A stretch of 64,000 nt of DNA. Source: Pseudooceanicola nanhaiensis DSM 18065 (GTDB lineage: Bacteria; Pseudomonadota; Alphaproteobacteria; Rhodobacterales; Rhodobacteraceae). This document shows positions 7,610 through 15,935 of the stretch, piece after piece. The notes beneath the pieces are model-generated. The model ran no database searches. It was not told where the DNA came from and worked only from the letters and a program-made list of their open reading frames with translations. The position numbers and the translations under genes are program-made. The stretch lies in NCBI RefSeq assembly GCF_000688295.1, contig NZ_JHZF01000016.1:1-64000 (forward strand). The letters run 5' to 3'. Within the stretch, counting starts at the first letter, position 1, and each line of letters opens with the position of its first letter.

Positions 7610-9186
7610 GCCGGCACGCCTTCCAGAACGGCCCGCTTCAGGGCGGTCTTGTCGATCTTGTTGGTGGCCGAGAGCGGCAGGGCCTCGGCCCAGATCGTCA
7701 TCCCGCGCGGCGCCTTGTAATGGGCGATCCGCTCGCGGCAGAAGGCGATCAGCTCCTCCGTCGTGACGCTCTGCCCGGTGCGCAGGGCGACCACGGCATA
7801 GACCATCTCGCCCCATTTCTCGTGCGGGACACCGAAGACCGCGGCCTGCGCCACGGCGGGATGCTTGCAGAGCGCGTTCTCGGTCTCGATCGGATAGACG
7901 TTCTCGCCGCCCGAGATGATCATCTCCTTGGTGCGGCCGGCGATGTAGAGATAGCCGTCCTCGTCCATGTAGCCGGCATCCCCGGTGTGGAAGAAGCCGT
8001 TCCGCATCGCCTGCGCGGTCTCCTCGGGGCGGTTCCAGTAGCCGTGCGTCACCTGCGGGCCGCGGACGACGATCTCGCCCGGCTGGCCCGGGGGCAGGGG
8101 GCGGTCGTTCTCGTCCACGATCCGGAGGTCGCTGTAGAGGATCGGCCGGCCCACCGAAGAGAGCTTGCCGATCATCGGGTTGCCCGGGACGTGGTCGGCG
8201 GGTTCCAGCACCGACAGGACCGGCGAGGTCTCGGTCAGCCCGTAGCCCTGGCAGAAGGTGATGCCCGGGATCGCCTCGATCGCGCGCTCCATCAGCGAGA
8301 CGGGCATCGGCGAGGCGCCGTAGGTCAGCACCCGGATCGAGGAGAAATCGAACTTCTCGAAATCGGGGTGGTCCATCACCATCCGCAGCATCGTCGGCAC
8401 CATGGTCATGGTCGAGATCCTGCGCTCCTCGATCATCCGCATGGTTTCCTCCACGTCGAATTTCGGCTGCACGACCATGGTGGTGCCATAGGCCACCGCG
8501 GTGAAGACGCGGCTGCCGGTGCCGAGGTGGAAGAGCGGGCCCGAGAGCAGCAGCACGTCGTCCTGCCGGTAGCCGTAGAGATGGCCCGAACCGGTGGCGT
8601 TCACGAGGAAATTGGAGTGGCTCAGCATCACCCCCTTCGGACGCCCCGTGGTGCCCGAGGTGTAGAAGAGGATCATCGTCTCGTCCGACCGGCTGGCGCG
8701 GTCGTCGAAGGCGTGGTCGGGAACCTCGCCCGCCGCATCGGCGAGGGTGTCGTAATGCAGCGTCCCCTCGGGCAACGTTGCGCCGGGCTTGTCCCAGTCG
8801 GCATAGATCAACGTGGTGAGCGTGGGGCAGCGCTCCATCAGCGCGGCGGCGCGGTCGGCGAAGTGGCGGTCGACGATGAGGATGGCGGGGGCGCAATCCG
8901 CGACCACCTCGACCATCTCGTCCTCGGACAGGCGGTGGTTGATCGGCACCGAGATGGCGCCGATCACCGAGGGGACGAAATACATCTCCACCAGCCAGTG
9001 CGAGTTGAGCCCGAGGTAGGCCACCCGGTCGCCCGGGGCCACGCCGCGTTCGACCAGCACCTGCGCCATGCCGTGCACCCGCCGGCTGAAGTCGCGCCAG
9101 GAATGGTCGCGGCCCTCGTAATGGGTGGCGATGTGGTCGGGGCGGTGAAAGGCGTATTTCCGGATCAGGTCGGGGTAGCGGATCAT
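7606..9186 (-). CDS. acyl-CoA synthetase (AMP-binding)
   Basis: A 526-residue ANL-superfamily ligase that activates a carboxylic acid with ATP and CoA. Visible motifs are the P-loop YTSGTTGRPKG (A3), GYGLTETSP (A5), TGDAGYMDEDGYLYIAGR (A7-A8) with SGGENVYP, and the C-terminal catalytic lysine in ATNKIDKTALK (A10). The full C-terminal domain is present, so it should be active. The ATG at 9186 overlaps the upstream acyl-CoA dehydrogenase stop. In this locus it most likely performs the first step on the acid imported by the TRAP system. Chain-length preference cannot be read from sequence. Confidence 0.9.
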   Translation of the reverse strand: MIRYPDLIRKYAFHRPDHIATHYEGRDHSWRDFSRRVHGMAQVLVERGVAPGDRVAYLGLNSHWLVEMYFVPSVIGAISVPINHRLSEDEMVEVVADCAPAILIVDRHFADRAAALMERCPTLTTLIYADWDKPGATLPEGTLHYDTLADAAGEVPDHAFDDRASRSDETMILFYTSGTTGRPKGVMLSHSNFLVNATGSGHLYGYRQDDVLLLSGPLFHLGTGSRVFTAVAYGTTMVVQPKFDVEETMRMIEERRISTMTMVPTMLRMVMDHPDFEKFDFSSIRVLTYGASPMPVSLMERAIEAIPGITFCQGYGLTETSPVLSVLEPADHVPGNPMIGKLSSVGRPILYSDLRIVDENDRPLPPGQPGEIVVRGPQVTHGYWNRPEETAQAMRNGFFHTGDAGYMDEDGYLYIAGRTKEMIISGGENVYPIETENALCKHPAVAQAAVFGVPHEKWGEMVYAVVALRTGQSVTTEELIAFCRERIAHYKAPRGMTIWAEALPLSATNKIDKTALKRAVLEGVPA

Positions 9187-10334
9187 CACCGGCCCCCCGT
9201 GACCTGACGGCCGATGATCTCGCGCATGATCTCTCCGGTGCCGCCCGCGATCCGGCCGACCCGCGCATCCGCCCAGGCCCGCGCGATCGGGTATTCCCAC
9301 ATGTAGCCGTAGCCGCCGAACATCTGGAGCATGTCGTCCAGGCATTTGCAGAGCGTCTCGGCGGTCAGCATCTTGGCCATCGCCGCGTCGACCGCGTCGA
9401 GCTCACCGGCGACGTGCATCTCGAGGCAGCGGTCGGTGAAGACGCGCATCAGGACGGCCTGGCTCTTGATCTCGGCCAGCTTGAAGCGGGTGTTCTGGAA
9501 ATCTCCGATGGTCTTGCCGAAGGCCTTGCGCTCGGTGACGTGGGTGACGGTCCATTCGAGCGCGGCCTCCAGCGCCGACGACGCCCGGACGCATTGCAGC
9601 AGGCGTTCCTGCGGGAGCTGTTCCATCAGCTGGTAGAAGCCCCGGCCCTCGGCGCCGATCAGGTTGCCGACCGGCACGCGGACGTTGTCGAAGAAGAGCT
9701 CGGCGGTGTCCTGCGCCTTCCAGCCGACCTTGTCCAGAAGCTTGCCCTTCCGGAAGCCCGGCGTGTCGGCGGGGACGAGGATCAGCGAGGTCCCCTTGGC
9801 GCCCTGCGACGGGTCGGTCTTGCAGGCGAGGATCAGGATGTCGCAGTTCCCGCCGTTGGTGATGAAGACCTTCTGACCGTTGATGACATACTCGTCGCCG
9901 TCCCGGATCGCGGTCGTCTTGATGCCCTGCACGTCGGACCCTGCCGCGGGTTCGGTCATGGCGATGGCGCCGATCGCCTCGCCCCGGGCCATCTTCGGCA
10001 GCCATTCCTGCTTCAGCTCCTCGGAGCCGTAATGCAGGATGTAGGGCGCCACGATGTCGGAATGGAGCGAGAAGCCAGGCCCCATGGCGCCGGCCTTCGC
10101 GAGCTCTTCCATGACGACCATGGAAAACAGGAAATCCGCGCCCGCCCCGCCGTATTCTTCGGGCATGGCGGCGCAGAGCAGGCCGTTCTCCCCGGCTTTC
10201 AGCCATGCCTCGCGGCTGACCCGGCCCTCTTTCTCCCACGCGGCATGATGCGGGGTGATCTCGGCCTCGACGAAGCGGCGGACCTGATCGCGGAACATCT
10301 CGTGTTCCTCGGAATAAATCGTACGTTTGAACAT
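9186..10334 (-). CDS. acyl-CoA dehydrogenase
   Basis: A 382-residue FAD-dependent acyl-CoA dehydrogenase that introduces the 2,3 double bond and passes electrons to ETF. The family signature IAMTEPAAGSD is at about residues 123-133, and FITNGG follows near 157. The MCAD-type catalytic Glu position is Gly (IAGGTGE), while a Glu is present in LPQERLL near residue 240, the arrangement of isovaleryl-CoA and long-chain enzymes that accept branched substrates. It is the first gene of the minus-strand ligase-hydratase operon, divergent from the SDR at 10452 and sharing an operator with it. Confidence 0.9.
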   Translation of the reverse strand: MFKRTIYSEEHEMFRDQVRRFVEAEITPHHAAWEKEGRVSREAWLKAGENGLLCAAMPEEYGGAGADFLFSMVVMEELAKAGAMGPGFSLHSDIVAPYILHYGSEELKQEWLPKMARGEAIGAIAMTEPAAGSDVQGIKTTAIRDGDEYVINGQKVFITNGGNCDILILACKTDPSQGAKGTSLILVPADTPGFRKGKLLDKVGWKAQDTAELFFDNVRVPVGNLIGAEGRGFYQLMEQLPQERLLQCVRASSALEAALEWTVTHVTERKAFGKTIGDFQNTRFKLAEIKSQAVLMRVFTDRCLEMHVAGELDAVDAAMAKMLTAETLCKCLDDMLQMFGGYGYMWEYPIARAWADARVGRIAGGTGEIMREIIGRQVTGGR

Positions 10335-10382
10335 GGGATTCTCCTCCTGCGGCCCGCTGAGGGCCGTATTCGGAGGAGACTG

Positions 10383-10419
10383 TAATTAGCTTGCAAACAG
10401 TAATCAAGCTAATTATAAA
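10383..10419 (+). promoter_or_regulatory. operator copy 2 in a divergent promoter region
   Basis: A perfect inverted repeat: TAATTAGCTTG (10383-10393), 11-base spacer, CAAGCTAATTA (10405-10415). The plus-strand promoter TTGCAA (10391-10396), 17 bases, TATAAA (10414-10419) overlaps it, and because the repeat is symmetric a weaker minus-strand promoter (TTGATT / TACAGT) lies in the mirror position. It would control the acyl-CoA dehydrogenase operon and the SDR-marR operon together. The same motif occurs at 742 and 14220. Confidence 0.8.
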
Positions 10420-10451
10420 CCGGGTGGAAAGCCAAGTGAGGAGGAGAGCGG

Positions 10452-11354
10452 ATGCTCGACGGAAAAGTAGTCGTGGTCACCGGCGCGGGCCGGGGGATCG
10501 GGCGTGACATCGCATTGATGATGGCGAAGAGCGGCGGACGGGTGATCGTGAACGATCTCGGCGGCGCGGCCGACGGCGCGGGCGCGGATGCGACCCCGGC
10601 GCAGGAAGTCGTGGACGAGATCAAGGCCGCGGGCGGCGAGGCGGTTGCCAACTTCGGCAACGTGGCCAAGGCCGAGGACGCGCAGGCCATGTACCAGCAG
10701 GCCATGGACGAATTCGGCGCGATCGACGTGGTGGTCAACAACGCGGGCATCCTGCGCGACGTGATCTTCCACAAGATGACCGAGGAGGACTGGGATTCGG
10801 TGATCGCCGTCCACCTCAAGGGCAGCTTCAACATGGCCCATGCGGTTGCCGCCCAGTTCAAGATGCAGGCCTCGGGCTGCTTCATCAACTTCACCTCGAC
10901 CTCCGGCCTGATCGGCAACTTCGGGCAGGCGAACTATTCCGCGGCCAAGATGGGCATCGTGGGGCTGTCGAAGTCGCTGGCGCTCGACATGGCGCGGTTC
11001 AACGTGCGGTCGAACTGCATCGCGCCCTTCGCCTGGTCGCGCCTGATCGGCACGATTCCCGCCAAGACCGACGCCGAAAAGGCACGGGTCGAGCGCATCA
11101 AGGAGATGACGCCCGCGAAGATCGCCCCGCTCTGCGTGGCGCTGGCCGATCCGACCAGCGACGTGACGGGCCAGATCTTCGGCGTGCGGAACAACGAGAT
11201 CTTCCTGTTCAGCCAGCCGCGCCCGATCCGCTCGGCGCACCGCTCCGAAGGCTGGACGCCCGAGACCGTGCGCGACCATGCGCTCCCGGCGATGAAGTCC
11301 GACTTCTATCCGCTGGAACGCTCGGGTGACATCTTCACCTGGGATCCGGTCTGA
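10452..11354 (+). CDS. SDR, 17-beta-HSD4/MFE-2-type (R)-3-hydroxyacyl-CoA dehydrogenase
   Basis: A 300-residue SDR with cofactor motif TGAGRGIG (residues 10-17), NNAG near 97, and the complete catalytic set with YSAAK in NFGQANYSAAKMG. GILRD, HLKGSF and GNFGQANYSAAK are the same landmarks found in the dehydrogenase domain of peroxisomal multifunctional enzyme 2. It should oxidise (R)-3-hydroxyacyl-CoA, the product of a MaoC hydratase such as that at 805. A C-terminal extension of about 50 residues follows the SDR core. It is preceded by GAGGAGAG, sits behind operator copy 2, and is followed by marR. Confidence 0.87.
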   Translation: MLDGKVVVVTGAGRGIGRDIALMMAKSGGRVIVNDLGGAADGAGADATPAQEVVDEIKAAGGEAVANFGNVAKAEDAQAMYQQAMDEFGAIDVVVNNAGILRDVIFHKMTEEDWDSVIAVHLKGSFNMAHAVAAQFKMQASGCFINFTSTSGLIGNFGQANYSAAKMGIVGLSKSLALDMARFNVRSNCIAPFAWSRLIGTIPAKTDAEKARVERIKEMTPAKIAPLCVALADPTSDVTGQIFGVRNNEIFLFSQPRPIRSAHRSEGWTPETVRDHALPAMKSDFYPLERSGDIFTWDPV

Positions 11355-11456
11355 GTGCCGCGCAGCGCCGCGCATGATCGCAAGCTTGCTAAGGGCTTGC
11401 CGGCTGGGCTAGAGCTTCCCAAGCCCGCTGGCATGCCCTTGGCCGAGGACCCGGAG

Positions 11457-11906
11457 ATGGAAAAGCGCAGCTCCCTGAGCGAGGACAACAATCCGATCTT
11501 TCAGGATATCGCGCGCTTTCGTGCCATTCTGTTCGATTCCCTGCTCAAGCCGCACGACATGACCATGTCGCAGGGCTGGGTTCTCGTGCATCTCGTGCGC
11601 GAGAACGGGTTGCGCCAGTCCGACCTGGCCGACCGCATGGACATCGCCACGGTGACGATCTCCAAGCTGATCGACCGGCTCGAGGCGCGCGGTTACGTCG
11701 AACGGCGCTCCGACCCCGATGACCGGCGGTCGAACCGGGTCTATGCGCTGGCGCCGGCCAAGGAGGTCGTGAAGATCATGACCCGGACCATCTTCGAGGT
11801 GGACGAGCTGGCGACCCGCGGCATCCCCGAGGCGGACCTTCGGACCTCGCTGCGCGTGCTGCGGCAGATGAAGGAAAACCTCAGGGACGCGATCTCGCGA
11901 CGCTAG
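11457..11906 (+). CDS. MarR-family transcriptional regulator
   Basis: 149 residues with a winged helix-turn-helix: recognition helix region LRQSDLADRMDIATVTISKL (about residues 50-69) and wing ERRSDPDDRRSNRVYAL. The ATG at 11457 has GAGGA 11 bases upstream; an ATG at 11433 and a GTG at 11355 are in frame but would add an atypical N-terminus. MarR proteins commonly repress catabolic genes and release DNA on binding a ligand such as an aryl- or acyl-CoA. Its position inside the locus and three identical-geometry operators make it the likely regulator of 805, 10334/10452 and 14304. A weak promoter of its own (TTGCTA at 11386, GCTAGA at 11408) is possible. Confidence 0.85.
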   Translation: MEKRSSLSEDNNPIFQDIARFRAILFDSLLKPHDMTMSQGWVLVHLVRENGLRQSDLADRMDIATVTISKLIDRLEARGYVERRSDPDDRRSNRVYALAPAKEVVKIMTRTIFEVDELATRGIPEADLRTSLRVLRQMKENLRDAISRR

Positions 11907-11959
11907 AGACACGGGGGCGGCGCCTGCCGCCCCTCTTCCATATCGCAAAGGACAGAGCC

Positions 11960-13126
11960 GTGACGGACATGCCCTCCGCCGCGCCCCCGCTCGCGGGACT
12001 GCGCATCATCGAATTCGCCGGCATCGGCCCGGGCCCCTTCGCCGGCATGATGCTGGCCGACATGGGCGCCGAGGTGATCCGCATCGACCGCCCCGGCGGA
12101 CAGGGAAGCCCCTCGGCCGGGGGCTTCGATCCGGCGCTGGACTTCATGGCCCGCGGCCGCCGGTCGCTGGCCCTGAACCTCAAGTCTCCCGACGCGGTGG
12201 AGCTGGCGCTGGACCTGCTGGCCGAAGCCGACGGGCTGATCGAAGGCTTCCGCCCCGGCGTGATGGAACGCCTCGGCCTCGGCCCCGAAGTCGTGCACGC
12301 CCGCAACCCGCGGCTCGTCTACGGACGGATGACCGGCTGGGGGCAGGACGGGCCGATCGCCCACACCGCCGGGCATGACCTGAACTACATCGCCCTGTCC
12401 GGGGCGCTCTGGGCCACCGGCGAGGCCGGCCGTGCCCCCACCTTCCCGCTGAACCTGCTGGGCGATTTCGGCGGCGGCGGCATGTATCTGGCCTTCGGCA
12501 TGGTCGCGGGCCTGCTCAAGGCCGCGCGGACCGGCCGGGGCGACGTGGTCGACGCGGCGATCTGCGACGGCACCTCGTCGCTGATGACGATGATCCATTC
12601 CCGCCGCGCCATGGGGGTCTGGCGGGACGAACGCGCCGCGAACGCGCTTGACGGCGGGGTGCCGTGGTACGGCATCTACGAATGCGCCGACGGCGGATGG
12701 GTCAGCATCGGCGCGCTCGAGCCGCAGTTCTGGGCCTGCCTGCTCGAGAAGCTGGAGATCGCGCCCGAGGAGATCGGCGACCGCGCGGATCGCAGCCAGT
12801 GGCCCGCGATCCGCGCCCGGCTGTCCGAGACCTTCCTCAGCCAGCCGCGTGCCCATTGGTGCGACCTGCTCGAAGGGACCGACGCCTGCTTCGCCCCGGT
12901 GCTCAGCCCGGCCGAGGCGGCGGATCATCCGCACAACCGCGCCCGCGGCATCTTTGCCCCCGAGGGCCCGGCCCAGCCGATGCCCGCGCCGCGTTTCGCC
13001 GAGGCCGCGACGCCCTTGCCCCCGGCGCCGCCGAAGGCCGGGGCCGACAGCCGCAAGGTGCTCGAGGAGGCCGGACTCGACGCGGCCCGGATCGAATCCC
13101 TGTTCGGGTCGGGCGCCGTCGCCTGA
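11960..13126 (+). CDS. alpha-methylacyl-CoA racemase (family III CoA-transferase fold)
   Basis: A 388-residue CaiB/BaiF protein with the racemase active-site set rather than the transferase one. His139 is in GHDLNYIALSG, Asp169 in GDFGGGGM and Glu254 in GALEPQFW; the spacings of 30 and 85 residues match His126, Asp156 and Glu241 of the mycobacterial enzyme MCR. It interconverts (2R)- and (2S)-2-methylacyl-CoA, which beta-oxidation of methyl-branched or isoprenoid/sterol side chains needs. The start is GTG with AAAGGA upstream. It follows marR by 53 bases and precedes a flavin oxidoreductase. Confidence 0.88.
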   Translation: MTDMPSAAPPLAGLRIIEFAGIGPGPFAGMMLADMGAEVIRIDRPGGQGSPSAGGFDPALDFMARGRRSLALNLKSPDAVELALDLLAEADGLIEGFRPGVMERLGLGPEVVHARNPRLVYGRMTGWGQDGPIAHTAGHDLNYIALSGALWATGEAGRAPTFPLNLLGDFGGGGMYLAFGMVAGLLKAARTGRGDVVDAAICDGTSSLMTMIHSRRAMGVWRDERAANALDGGVPWYGIYECADGGWVSIGALEPQFWACLLEKLEIAPEEIGDRADRSQWPAIRARLSETFLSQPRAHWCDLLEGTDACFAPVLSPAEAADHPHNRARGIFAPEGPAQPMPAPRFAEAATPLPPAPPKAGADSRKVLEEAGLDAARIESLFGSGAVA

Positions 13127-13162
13127 CCCGCCATCCGTTCTTGCGAGGAGAGAAGAACGCCC

Positions 13163-14152
13163 ATGACCATGCCCGCCATCCTTGAAAATCTGCGCCTGCC
13201 GCTGATCGGCAGCCCGCTGTTCATCATCTCGAACCCCGACCTCGTCATGGCCCAGTGCAAGGCGGGGATCGTCGGCTCCTTCCCGGCACTCAACGCGCGC
13301 GAGAAGGACGGCCAGAGCCTCGACGAATGGCTCGGCCGGATCACAACGGAGCTCGACCGCCACCGGCAGGAGAACCCGGACCGCCCCGCCGCGCCCTTCG
13401 CGGTGAACCAGATCGTGCACCGCTCGAACGACCGGCTCGAGCGGGACATCGAGCTTTGCGTGAAGCACAAGGTGCCGGTCTGGATCACCTCGCTCGGCGC
13501 GCAGGAATGGGTCTACGAGGCGGCGCATTCGGTCGGTGCCATCGTGCTGCACGACGTCATCAACGACCGCTTCGCCCATAAGGCCATCGAAAAGGGCGCG
13601 GACGGGCTGATCGCCGTCGCGGCCGGTGCGGGCGGCCATGCCGGCGCGCTCTCGCCGCTCGCGCTGATCCAGGAAATCCGGGCGTGGTTCGACGGGCCGC
13701 TGTTCCTGTCCGGCGCGATCGCGAAGGGCGACAGCATCCTGGCCGCGATGGCCATGGGCGCGGACGGCGGCTATGCCGGGTCGGCCTTCATCGCCACCGA
13801 GGAGGCCAATGCCGCCGAGGGTTACAAGCGCATGATCGCGGATCACGGCGCCGACGACATCGTCTATTCCAACCTCTTCACCGGGGTCTGGGGCAATTAC
13901 CTCAAGCCTTCGATCTCGGCCGCGGGAATGGATCCCGAGAACCTCGAACGGTCGGACCCGTCGAAGATGAACTTCGCCGAGAACCGCGAGAAGCCGAAGA
14001 GCTGGAAGGAGATCTGGGGCTCGGGGCAGGGCATCGGCGCGGTGAGCGACGTGGTGCCCGTCGCCACGTTGGTCGACCGGCTCGAGGCCGAATTCCTCGC
14101 CGCCCGCGCCCGGCTCGACACGCAGGCCGCCCGCTACACCGGCTGGGCGTGA
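13163..14152 (+). CDS. NAD(P)H-dependent flavin oxidoreductase, nitronate monooxygenase-like
   Basis: A 329-residue TIM-barrel FMN enzyme of the 2-nitropropane dioxygenase/NMO family. The phosphate-binding segment is AAGAGGHAG (about residues 153-161), and the C-terminal FMN loop is GADGGYAGSAFIATEE. Family members include true nitronate monooxygenases, enoyl-ACP reductases and the steroid-ring dehydrogenase IpdC. In an acyl-CoA cluster the last type of role, oxidising or reducing a CoA intermediate, is more plausible than nitronate chemistry. The start is ATG after GGAGAGAA, 36 bases past the racemase gene. Confidence 0.75.
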   Translation: MTMPAILENLRLPLIGSPLFIISNPDLVMAQCKAGIVGSFPALNAREKDGQSLDEWLGRITTELDRHRQENPDRPAAPFAVNQIVHRSNDRLERDIELCVKHKVPVWITSLGAQEWVYEAAHSVGAIVLHDVINDRFAHKAIEKGADGLIAVAAGAGGHAGALSPLALIQEIRAWFDGPLFLSGAIAKGDSILAAMAMGADGGYAGSAFIATEEANAAEGYKRMIADHGADDIVYSNLFTGVWGNYLKPSISAAGMDPENLERSDPSKMNFAENREKPKSWKEIWGSGQGIGAVSDVVPVATLVDRLEAEFLAARARLDTQAARYTGWA

Positions 14153-14219
14153 GGGCAGGGGCCCGGGTCGAAGGCGATCCGGGTCCGATCCTCGATTCTC
14201 AAATAGATTCGCTGACTTA

Positions 14220-14256
14220 TATATTGCTTGGTTATTGTTACCATGCTATCTAAATT
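14220..14256 (+). promoter_or_regulatory. operator copy 3 ahead of the TRAP operon
   Basis: TATATTGCTTG (14220-14230), 11 bases, CATGCTATCTA (14242-14252) repeats the 11-11-11 geometry. Its reverse strand shares the 12-mer ACAATAACCAAG with copy 1. In the same register lies TTGGTT (14228-14233), 17 bases, TAAATT (14251-14256), 47 bases before the dctP start. This ties the transporter to the same regulator as the catabolic genes. Confidence 0.7.
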
Positions 14257-14303
14257 CCAGCTGATCGGCACCCCTGTCCGATCCGACTCTGGGAGGAGAT
14301 TGC

Positions 14304-15362
14304 ATGAAGACCATTCTCAAGACGACGCTTGCTGCCTGTTCCGTGTCCGCCATTGCGCTTGCGGCCCATGCCGAAACCGTCCTCATCGCGAACGAGCCGG
14401 GGCCGAACCGCGGCGTCCGTGCCGAGGCGGTAAGCTACATCGCCGAGCAGATCGAAGAGCGCACCAATGGCGAGGTCCGGGTGGACCAGAACTGGGGCGG
14501 CGCCCTGTTCAAGACCAATGCGGCGCTTGAATCGCTCTCGACCGGCGTCGCCGACATGGGCGTTGTCATCGGCGCCTATGCCGCGTCGGAATTCCCCGAG
14601 CTCCAGATGGCCGGGCTTCAGCTCGAGCCCGCGCACCCCTGGGTGATGATGCAGGCCGTCTACGAGCTCTTCACCACGAACGAACAGCTCCAGGCCCGCA
14701 TGGACGAGATGAACATCGAGTACATCTCGACCTTCTCGCTGTCGCCGGGGATCATGGCCTGCTCGGGCGAAGGGATCCGCTCGCTCGACGACGTGCCGGG
14801 AACGAAGTTCGCCCATACCGGCGCCTCCACCGACATCTTCGGCGAACTGGGCGGCAACCTCGTCTCGATGCCGATCTACGACGTCTACCAGGGCATGGAA
14901 ACCGGCCTGGTCGAATGCTCGGTCACCTACGCGTATTACACCGTCGCGTCCAAGCTGGACGAGCTGATCGACACGATCACCGACATGCGCTTCGCCAGCC
15001 TCGCGAGCCTCGGCACGTTCATCAACAAGGACACGTTCGAGATGCTCACCCCCGAGCAGCAGGAAGTGGTCAAGCAGGTCGGCCGCGACACGATGGACTT
15101 CTACGGCGAGCGCCTTGTCGATGCCGATGCGAAGGCCGTGGAATCGCTGAAATCCGGTGACGATCCGGTCGAATTCGTCGAGCTGACCGATGCCGAATAC
15201 GAGAAGATGACCGAGATGGCGCAGCCGTCGATCGACAAGTGGAAGGCCGACATGTCCGCCGTGGGCATGGATGGCGACGCGATGATCGAGGAACTGCTGA
15301 CCCTGATCGCCAAATGGAACAAGGTGATGGAGGACGAGGGCCTGCCCTGGGAACGGAGCTGA
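14304..15362 (+). CDS. TRAP transporter substrate-binding protein (DctP family)
   Basis: A 352-residue periplasmic solute receptor with a Sec signal peptide (Lys-rich start, hydrophobic AACSVSAIALAAHA, cleavage before ETVLIAN). TRAP receptors bind organic acids and deliver them to a sodium-driven permease. The ligand-binding Arg region typical of the family is not certain here. The start follows GGGAGGAGA. With the small and large permease genes directly downstream and operator copy 3 upstream, it most likely imports the acid degraded by this locus. Confidence 0.9.
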   Translation: MKTILKTTLAACSVSAIALAAHAETVLIANEPGPNRGVRAEAVSYIAEQIEERTNGEVRVDQNWGGALFKTNAALESLSTGVADMGVVIGAYAASEFPELQMAGLQLEPAHPWVMMQAVYELFTTNEQLQARMDEMNIEYISTFSLSPGIMACSGEGIRSLDDVPGTKFAHTGASTDIFGELGGNLVSMPIYDVYQGMETGLVECSVTYAYYTVASKLDELIDTITDMRFASLASLGTFINKDTFEMLTPEQQEVVKQVGRDTMDFYGERLVDADAKAVESLKSGDDPVEFVELTDAEYEKMTEMAQPSIDKWKADMSAVGMDGDAMIEELLTLIAKWNKVMEDEGLPWERS

Positions 15363-15374
15363 GCCCACGCCACC

Positions 15375-15400
15375 GCCCGGCGCAGCCCCCTGCGCCGGGC
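15375..15400 (+). promoter_or_regulatory. intercistronic hairpin between dctP and dctQ
   Basis: GCCCGGCGCA and TGCGCCGGGC form a perfect 10-bp stem around a 6-base loop, 13 bases after the dctP stop, followed only by CTT. Such stems often protect or attenuate mRNA so that the binding protein is made in excess over the permease. Confidence 0.6.
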
Positions 15401-15428
15401 CTTCCGACACTTCAGACCGGTATCCGAC

Positions 15429-15920
15429 ATGAAACGCATCGAGTACGTGCTCGATTCGGCGGCGGCTGTCGCCATCGTCCTTCTCTGCCTGCTGATCACG
15501 GCCAACATCGTGTCGCGCGAATTCCTCCTGATGGGGATGCCCGACATCATGATCGCCGTGCAGGAGCTCATGGTGGCCACGATCCTCTTCCCGCTCGCCT
15601 CGGCCACCGCCGCCCGCGCGCATATCGCGATCGAGGTCATCGCGAACCTCTTCCCGGCCGCGCTGAACCGCTGGATCGCCGTCTTCGCCGCGCTGATCGG
15701 CGTGGGGCTCGCCTGCGTCCTGTTGATGGCCGGCTGGTTCGAGTTCTGGAAGGCCTTCAACTCGCCCTCCCATTACGGCGGCACCTTCCACTGGCCCAAG
15801 TGGCCCAGCCGGCTGCTCTTCGTTCTGGCCTTCGTCTTCTTCCTGATCCGCCTCGTCCAGATCCTCTGGGTCGACCTGCGCGCCGCGATCACCGGGCAAC
15901 CCGCCCCGGAAAAACTCTGA
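15429..15920 (+). CDS. TRAP transporter small permease (DctQ family)
   Basis: A 163-residue inner-membrane protein with four hydrophobic segments (about residues 10-30, 45-65, 88-110 and 132-150), the usual DctQ topology. It bridges the receptor and the large permease. It begins 66 bases after dctP, past a hairpin, and is followed 15 bases later by dctM. Confidence 0.88.
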   Translation: MKRIEYVLDSAAAVAIVLLCLLITANIVSREFLLMGMPDIMIAVQELMVATILFPLASATAARAHIAIEVIANLFPAALNRWIAVFAALIGVGLACVLLMAGWFEFWKAFNSPSHYGGTFHWPKWPSRLLFVLAFVFFLIRLVQILWVDLRAAITGQPAPEKL

Positions 15921-15935
15921 GCCGGAGGGACCACT

